A stretch of DNA of 18,885 bases from JBAVQS01 sp049694275 (GTDB lineage Bacteria > Chloroflexota > Anaerolineae > UBA4142 > SHND01), in assembly GCA_049694275.1 (NCBI GenBank), contig JBAVQS010000191.1, positions 1 through 18,885 of the forward strand. Reading direction: 5' to 3'. Position numbers and translations under genes: made by a program. The notes under the pieces are model-generated. The model saw only the letters and a list, made by a program, of their open reading frames with translations. It was not told the DNA's origin and made no database searches. Numbering within the stretch: position 1 is the stretch's first letter; every line of letters begins with the position of its first letter. Shown piece by piece: positions 14,527 to 18,885 of the stretch.

Positions 14527-15459
14527 ATGACTATCGATCGCAAAGCTTTGTTACGCCAGCTTGACTGGCCCTTGTGGATACTCGGCCTGGTTGTCGTCCT
14601 GTCACTCGCCGGGTTTGGCGTCTATTACTATTTCGACCGCTATGTCCATCCCGACCAAAAAATTCTGGACGTGCAGGCCCAACACATGGAAGAGATGGTC
14701 CAAAAGAACCCTCAGGATGCCAGCCTGCGCGTCACTCTGGCCGCCTATTATGCCGATTCCGGGCTTCTCGACAATGCGATTGAACAGGCCAATCAAGGAC
14801 TGAAAATTGATCCGGTCAACCAGGGCGCCCTGCTCGTCCTCGGCAATGTCTATCAGAAAAAAGGGGATCTCGCCACCGCGCTCGCCAATTACAACCACTT
14901 TCTCGACCTCAACAAGGATAATCCGATGGCGAACATGGATACCCGGGTGGAGGGGGCCTATTACGAGGTCGGGAACATCTACCTCGAGCAGAAAAAGCTG
15001 TCTGAGGCCACGGATGCCTTGAATAAGGCGCTTGCCATCGACCATGCGGATGCCGATGCCCTCTACGCGCTGGGGCGTGTCTATCAGCTCCAGAAGAATG
15101 ACACCGCCGCGGTCAAGCAGTTCGAGCAGGCGCTTGCCTTTGACCCGACCTATTCCGAGCCCTACCGCGCGCTGGTGACGAGCTATACCGCGCTCGGCAA
15201 AACTCAGGAAGCCGCGTACGCCAATGCCATGGTGACCTTGACACAGGGGAAATACTCGGACGCCGCCAGCCAGTTGGAAGCGGTGCTCAAGCAGGCCCCG
15301 CAACTCACCCGCGCCTATTACGGGCTGGGCGTCGCCTATGAAAAGTTGGGGCGTTTCAAGGACGCCTATACGGCCATGGGCAATTATTTAAAGTCCTATC
15401 CCGACGATGTCGCCGGCGATGAGGTCATGACGTTAATCAAGTCGGAGTACAAACCATGA
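14527..15459 (+). CDS. Membrane-anchored TPR-repeat protein
   Basis: The 310-residue protein has one N-terminal membrane helix at about residues 14-36 (WPLWILGLVVVLSLAGF). About six tetratricopeptide repeats follow, from about 62 to 295. Consensus TPR positions are clear, for example DADALYALGRVYQLQKNDTA at 175-194 and TRAYYGLGVAYEKLGRFKDA at 271-290. There is no enzymatic motif, so it is probably a protein-protein scaffold facing out of the cytoplasm. Its start is 27 bases after the receiver gene with an AGAGGA site close to ATG. Its stop overlaps the NHL gene start as ATGA, so the two products are likely made together and may act as partners. Its place beside two multiheme cytochromes suggests a role in their assembly or anchoring, which is inference. 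Confidence 0.9.
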   Translation: MTIDRKALLRQLDWPLWILGLVVVLSLAGFGVYYYFDRYVHPDQKILDVQAQHMEEMVQKNPQDASLRVTLAAYYADSGLLDNAIEQANQGLKIDPVNQGALLVLGNVYQKKGDLATALANYNHFLDLNKDNPMANMDTRVEGAYYEVGNIYLEQKKLSEATDALNKALAIDHADADALYALGRVYQLQKNDTAAVKQFEQALAFDPTYSEPYRALVTSYTALGKTQEAAYANAMVTLTQGKYSDAASQLEAVLKQAPQLTRAYYGLGVAYEKLGRFKDAYTAMGNYLKSYPDDVAGDEVMTLIKSEYKP

Positions 15460-16523
15460 GCGAAGTAATGCCCCCTGTCCCTTCACAGACACCGGATGAA
15501 TCAGTCCCGACGCCGGTGGAAGCGGCTCCGGTATCGGAGGTCCCACTCACTCCGGTGCAGCCGGACACCCGCAAAAGACGCCGGCGCTATATCCTGGCCA
15601 TGCTCGGTGTGGCGCTCCTGTGCAGTATTTTGTTGTGGGTCTCGTACCTGACCACTCACCAGCCGCTCGGCCTGCCGGTGGCTCAGGTTGCGGCCAAAGC
15701 CATTCAGCCCCGTTACCTCTTTTCGATCCTGGATGTCACTTATCCAATCGGTCTTGCGGTGTCCCCCGATGGGAACCGGGTCTATGTGGGCGAAACCCAG
15801 GGTGAGCGCGCAATTCTCGTGTACGACCGGGATGGCAAATTTCTGAACAAGTTCGTCGTACCCAACACGAACCCGGCCAGCAGTGTTCCGGTCTCGATGG
15901 ACCTGGACCCGCAGGGAAGGCTCTTTGTCACCGATAGTCTTCGCCGCTCCATCGACATTTACAATGCCGGCGGCAACTACCAAAAGTCGATTGCCTCGCC
16001 GTTCCCGGATGGTTGGGCCCCGATTGGCGTTCGCTTTGACGGCAACAATATCCTGGTGACCGACCAGTCCCCGCAAAACCACCGGGTGCTTACCCTGACG
16101 ACGGCGGGCAAACTGCTCTCGACGACCGGGCATTACGGTGAAGGGACGGGCCGCGAAGGGTTTCATTCCCCACGCATGGCGGTCACGGACCGGCAGGGAC
16201 GCATGTATGTGAGCGACAGCAATAACAATCGCGTCGCCGTCTTTAGCAAGGCCGGCAATTTCATCTATGACATTGGCGGGTTTAGCGCGCCCCACGGCAT
16301 GGCGATTGACGACGACCAAAAGCTCTATGTCGTCGATACCATCGATCAGAGCGTCAAGGTCTATGATGTGAGCAAGAACCAGGCGAGCCCGCTGTTCAGC
16401 TTTGGCGACGAAGGGAGCGGCAACGGTCAATTCGAATATCCGGAAGACATTGCCATCGACGGCACCGGCCGGCTCTATATCACCGACCGCGCCAACAATC
16501 GTGTTCAAGTGTGGACGTACTGA
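15456..16523 (+). CDS. Membrane-anchored NHL beta-propeller protein
   Basis: The 355-residue protein has a proline-rich cytoplasmic N-terminus (1-38), a basic stretch RKRRRR and one membrane helix at about 45-65. An NHL-type beta-propeller runs from about 85 to the end. Repeat units are readable: PIGLAVSPDGNRVYVGE, SMDLDPQGRLFVTDS, RMAVTDRQGRMYVSDS (then NNNRVAVF), HGMAIDDDQKLYVVDT and PEDIAIDGTGRLYITDR (then ANNRVQVW). Such propellers serve as binding platforms outside the membrane. The ATG overlaps the TPR gene stop (ATGA), implying tight coupling. The tetraheme cytochrome gene follows about 50 bases later. A structural or assembly role near the cytochromes is plausible. No catalytic residues are recognised. 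Confidence 0.92.
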   Translation: MSEVMPPVPSQTPDESVPTPVEAAPVSEVPLTPVQPDTRKRRRRYILAMLGVALLCSILLWVSYLTTHQPLGLPVAQVAAKAIQPRYLFSILDVTYPIGLAVSPDGNRVYVGETQGERAILVYDRDGKFLNKFVVPNTNPASSVPVSMDLDPQGRLFVTDSLRRSIDIYNAGGNYQKSIASPFPDGWAPIGVRFDGNNILVTDQSPQNHRVLTLTTAGKLLSTTGHYGEGTGREGFHSPRMAVTDRQGRMYVSDSNNNRVAVFSKAGNFIYDIGGFSAPHGMAIDDDQKLYVVDTIDQSVKVYDVSKNQASPLFSFGDEGSGNGQFEYPEDIAIDGTGRLYITDRANNRVQVWTY

Positions 16524-16570
16524 TTGCGGATTGTAGATTGCGAATTCGAATTGTGAAAAGGCGGATTGCG
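16524..16570. repeat. AT-rich GATTG tract between NHL and tetraheme genes
   Basis: The spacer repeats GATTGCGGATTGTAGATTGC and GAATTCGAATTG-like units. It resembles the AT-rich tract inserted in the yfhO-flippase gene and looks like spread simple sequence rather than a coding or control element. Confidence 0.5.
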
Positions 16571-16572
16571 GG

Positions 16573-17154
16573 GTGAGGATTCTCTTGATGGTATTGGCGG
16601 CGCTTGCGCTGGCGGGGTGCGCTCCGGGACTCGGGGCTCGCCCGGCTATGCCAACGGCCATCGCCGGCCTCTCGGCAGAGGGGACGGTAGCGGCGACCCC
16701 CGGTCCGCGACCGACCCGGACCCCTTCGGGCCCGACCTCGACGCCAGCGCCGTGGGCGACGCCGGCGCCAACGGCAATCCCGGCGATGCATGTCACTATG
16801 CCGCATGACATTGCTTATGGAACGGATTGCCTGGACTGCCACCACGTCGGCATGAACAATCTGGATCAGGTCATGCCGCCCGACCACAAGCGCCGCACGA
16901 ATGGCGAGTGCCTGGGATGCCATGTGATGGAGGTCAAGCCCACGCCAGCGCTGGTTTCGCACGTGGTGGCCGGGCGCGAGGCGTGTCTGACCTGTCACCT
17001 GCAGGGGAACAACAACGCGCCCATCGTGCCGGGAGATCATGCCGGCCGGATGAACGATAGCTGTCTGGGCTGTCATCCGGACAGCGCGCACAAAACGGCA
17101 ACGCCGCGGGTGACCGGCGCGCCGGCCACGCCGACGCCTGATGATAATGGTTAA
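16573..17154 (+). CDS. Tetraheme c-type cytochrome lipoprotein
   Basis: The product of 193 residues begins with a lipoprotein signal (MVLAALALAGC, lipid-accepting Cys16). A Pro/Thr-rich linker to about residue 70 would hold the heme part off the membrane. Four CXXCH heme sites follow at Cys86, Cys113, Cys138 and Cys164. Each is preceded by a His exactly eight residues before the first Cys (His78, His105, His130, His156). That gives a regular H-x7-CXXCH unit of about 26 residues, consistent with bis-His hemes. The start is a GTG at 16573; an ATG at 16588 is possible and keeps the lipobox. It lies about 50 bases after the NHL gene. The C-terminal codons and stop lie in a tandem repeat. Probably a periplasm-side or surface electron carrier that hands electrons onward; its partners are unknown. 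Confidence 0.9.
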   Translation: MRILLMVLAALALAGCAPGLGARPAMPTAIAGLSAEGTVAATPGPRPTRTPSGPTSTPAPWATPAPTAIPAMHVTMPHDIAYGTDCLDCHHVGMNNLDQVMPPDHKRRTNGECLGCHVMEVKPTPALVSHVVAGREACLTCHLQGNNNAPIVPGDHAGRMNDSCLGCHPDSAHKTATPRVTGAPATPTPDDNG

Positions 17155-17221
17155 GGTCTCTGTTATTCTGAGTGGTTAAGGTCTCTGTCATTCTGAACGC
17201 AGTGAAGAATCTCGGAATGAC
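17149..17221. repeat. Tandem duplication and GTCATTC palindrome after the tetraheme gene
   Basis: GGTTAAGGTCTCTGTTATTC at 17149 recurs at 17174 with one change (23 of the bases match over a 25-base period). The first copy contains the stop codon of the tetraheme gene. The second copy leads into a palindromic element with arms GTCATTC (17187-17193) and GAATGAC (17215-17221). This looks like a dispersed REP-type element inserted and partly duplicated here. Confidence 0.7.
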
Positions 17222-17334
17222 CAGCAAGGTATGTAGGTAAGTGTGAGGAGTAGGAAGCGGCTGATGATGGCCGCTCGCGTGATGAAGCGCAGGAAGACGT
17301 TCCTTGGGTTATGGGTGCCCCACAAAACTACAAA

Positions 17335-17410
17335 AAGGAGGTGAAGGTTTCTGCACGTCAGTTCGTTAGCACGTTTTCCATTCTACCCAGAATACCTAAG
17401 GAGGAAGTAA
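17335..17410 (+). other. Strong ribosome site and possible CTG-started leader peptide
   Basis: AAGGAGGTGA (17335-17344) is a full complement of the 16S rRNA tail, but no ATG, GTG or TTG lies at the usual distance. A CTG at 17351, six bases on, opens a 19-codon frame (MHVSSLARFPFYPEYLRRK if initiated as Met). It ends at TAA 17408-17410, one base before the GTG of the hexaheme gene. It could be a coupled leader, or the site could be fortuitous. Confidence 0.25.
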
Positions 17411-17411
17411 G

Positions 17412-18536
17412 GTGAAAGTTCGTTGGATTACACTCTTGGCCGTCGCACTGGCAATCCTTGCCGTGACGGTCTTACTGGCTGGGACTCCCAATACGGCCAG
17501 CGCGGACGGTGGTCCGCACCGAGGGGGAACCGGTGGTACCAGCATGACGAACGGTTGCGCCAGTTGTCACCGGGCGCACACCGCTTCGGGGGCCGGCCTC
17601 CTCAAAGCCTCTAGCGCCTATGCGCTGTGCTACACCTGCCATGGGCCTGGCGGCGGCGACCCCGATCCCTATGACAGCTACAACACCGACACTAAAACCG
17701 GGAACACCCTGGGCGCACCGCTCAAGGGCGGTGGATTCCTCTATGCCAACATGAACATCTCCGCCACGATCACCGGCACCGTTCCCAACCCGATCGGCAT
17801 CATTACCGGCACGACGACCTCAGCGCACCGTGTGTTCGGCGACCCGAACTATGGGTCCGTCACGAACGTGATCTGGGGTAGTGGCGCCATCAATGCAGCG
17901 CCGTACGCCGGCGAAGCCGGGTTCCAGCTCCAGTGCTCGACCTGCCATGACCCGCACGGCGGCAGTGGCGGCTTTGACACCAGCACCACCCCCCCCAAGC
18001 GCATCGCGACCTATCGTATCCTGCGTGGGGACTTTACGTACATGGGCATGACCGATGTCACCGGCGGCTCCGTCGTTTCGGACACCATAGCCAACCATGT
18101 CTACAACATCACCGACACGACGAATAAATGGTACTATGGACAGGATTACCTGTATCCCTCTGAAATCACCGGTACCACAGGGATCCTGATGCCGCAGCTC
18201 AACGACTGGTGCGGCAAGTGCCACGCACGCATCCACACCGGTACCGGGTCCACCGGGACCGGCTCGACCGCGTCCGGCGATGCCATCTTCCAGTACCGGC
18301 ACGTCACCGGCGGCAGCAACGTCGAGGTCAACTACAACACGACCAATACGTGGCCGACCAATGGCGCACCCGGTTGCATGACCTGCCATGTGTCGCATGG
18401 CTCCGTTGTCAGTCTGACCAGCCGGGCCGCTTCGGTTCCGTGGCCGGGCGGCACCGAAGGCGTTGCGCCATATCAGGACAGCGCGCTGCTCCGTATCAGC
18501 AACCGCGGCGTCTGCGAAGCCTGCCACAACAAATAG
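17412..18536 (+). CDS. Secreted hexaheme c-type cytochrome
   Basis: The 374-residue protein has a Sec-type signal peptide (MKVRWITLLAVALAILAVTV, cleavage probably after ASA near residue 31). It has six CXXCH heme sites, at Cys49, Cys73, Cys175, Cys267, Cys322 and Cys368. Eight further His residues (36, 56, 139, 182, 229, 275, 297, 329) could serve as distal ligands. Several follow a heme site closely, as in CASCHRAH, CSTCHDPHG, CGKCHARIH and CMTCHVSHG, the doubled-CXXCH style. The remainder is rich in Thr, Gly and Asn. The GTG at 17412 is set by AAGGAGG seven bases upstream. It follows the tetraheme gene after 257 bases. Geobacter OmcS also has six hemes, but I cannot claim homology. A surface or filament role in electron export is a hypothesis. 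Confidence 0.9.
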   Translation: MKVRWITLLAVALAILAVTVLLAGTPNTASADGGPHRGGTGGTSMTNGCASCHRAHTASGAGLLKASSAYALCYTCHGPGGGDPDPYDSYNTDTKTGNTLGAPLKGGGFLYANMNISATITGTVPNPIGIITGTTTSAHRVFGDPNYGSVTNVIWGSGAINAAPYAGEAGFQLQCSTCHDPHGGSGGFDTSTTPPKRIATYRILRGDFTYMGMTDVTGGSVVSDTIANHVYNITDTTNKWYYGQDYLYPSEITGTTGILMPQLNDWCGKCHARIHTGTGSTGTGSTASGDAIFQYRHVTGGSNVEVNYNTTNTWPTNGAPGCMTCHVSHGSVVSLTSRAASVPWPGGTEGVAPYQDSALLRISNRGVCEACHNK

Positions 18537-18581
18537 CCGTAAGGCCACGCGTTGAACAGGTCAGCAAATCTCGCAAAAAGG

Positions 18582-18605
18582 GGGGAGGGGCATGCTGCCC
18601 TCCCC
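18582..18605 (+). other. GC-rich stem-loop after the hexaheme gene
   Basis: GGGGAGGG (18582-18589) pairs perfectly with CCCTCCCC (18598-18605). A shorter palindrome CCTCCGGAGG follows at about 18609-18618, and a looser GAGAAC/GTTCTC stem at 18625-18664 is followed by a pyrimidine-rich run. Only weak terminator features are present. The group could end or stabilise the hexaheme message, and the next lipoprotein gene follows about 100 bases on. Confidence 0.4.
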
Positions 18606-18763
18606 ACACCTCCGGAGGGTGGGCGAGAACGGGAACCGGGAACCTACCCAGGGACCGGGTTCTCTTCTCTCCCGCCCTCACGGAACACAAATATCATCCG
18701 TTCTTGTTTGCAATTATCTGATCGCTTTTTATCTATCCCGAAACCATCCGTCTGCAGGATGCC

Positions 18764-18885
18764 ATGATTCTTTATCTTTCAGCTCGCAAGCACATTCGCC
18801 CGGTGGCGGCATTCATCTTGCTCGCCGGCGCACTCCTCCTGTTGCTGGGGGCCTGTGCGCCCACGCCTACGGCGACGCCGACCAC
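18764..18885 (+). CDS. Lipoprotein, only N-terminus in window
   Basis: Only 40 codons are visible. They encode a basic start (MILYLSARKHIRPVAAF), a hydrophobic segment and a lipobox LLGAC with Cys31. The beginning of a Thr/Pro-rich linker (APTPTATPT) follows, much like the start of the tetraheme lipoprotein upstream. AGGA lies four bases before the ATG. It is likely another outer-membrane or membrane-anchored lipoprotein of the same cluster, perhaps another cytochrome, but no heme site lies in the visible part. Confidence 0.7.
   Translation, partial: MILYLSARKHIRPVAAFILLAGALLLLLGACAPTPTATPT

Noticed and set aside
15501..16811. A 436-codon open frame on the minus strand over the NHL gene.
   Set aside because: It lies opposite a readable NHL propeller and the start of a cytochrome gene, with no recognisable domain of its own.
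17222..17340. A c-di-GMP or other riboswitch upstream of the hexaheme gene.
   Set aside because: There are small possible stems such as AGCGGC/GCCGCT, but no known aptamer consensus can be matched.
1..18885. CRISPR arrays, tRNA, rRNA, insertion sequences, phage or plasmid genes.
   Set aside because: No regular spaced repeats, no cloverleaf, no transposase or phage motif was found on reading both strands.

Overview
The window is a GC-rich bacterial segment, every part of which can be read as genes or their control regions. No rRNA, tRNA, CRISPR array, transposase or phage gene was recognised. Promoters have ordinary TTGACA/TATAAT-type boxes and ribosome sites are AGGAGG-like. The gene mix (PdxST-type B6 synthesis, LiaF-like membrane proteins, NarL/DesK-type two-component genes, multiheme lipoproteins) and short dispersed repeats of the GCAATGAC and GTCATTC kinds suggest a Chloroflexota bacterium, perhaps Anaerolineae-like. 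That placement is inference, not proof.

Layout, left to right. (1) 1-2385, minus strand: a cofactor operon pdxS - pdxT - thiamine diphosphokinase (cut by the window start). It is preceded by a strong promoter, a TPP riboswitch and an intrinsic terminator. (2) 2431-7529, minus strand: a Dpm1-type glycosyltransferase followed by a 1439-residue protein that joins a YfhO-like multi-pass domain to an MOP/Wzx-type flippase. Together they look like a lipid-linked sugar glycosylation unit packed into two genes. (3) 7570-9194, minus strand: two LiaI/LiaF-like membrane proteins ending in an intrinsic terminator. (4) 9314-11258, plus strand: an amino-acid dehydrogenase of the Glu/Leu/Phe/Val family fused to a CBS pair, with its own promoter. 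(5) 11292-13866, plus strand: a NarL/DesK-type sensor kinase and response regulator overlapping by four bases. (6) 13867-18885, plus strand: a regulator-proximal array of TAATGCC sites, a degenerate stand-alone receiver, a membrane-anchored TPR protein, a membrane-anchored NHL beta-propeller, a tetraheme c-type cytochrome lipoprotein, a secreted hexaheme cytochrome and the start of another lipoprotein.

How the genes may work together. Region 6 is the most system-like part. A kinase and regulator sit next to a pseudo-receiver, then two anchored scaffold proteins and two multiheme cytochromes, all on one strand. I read it as a candidate cell-envelope electron-transfer module with its own regulation. 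The function is inferred from domain content and order only. Region 1 is notable because vitamin B6 synthesis appears to be placed under thiamine pyrophosphate control.
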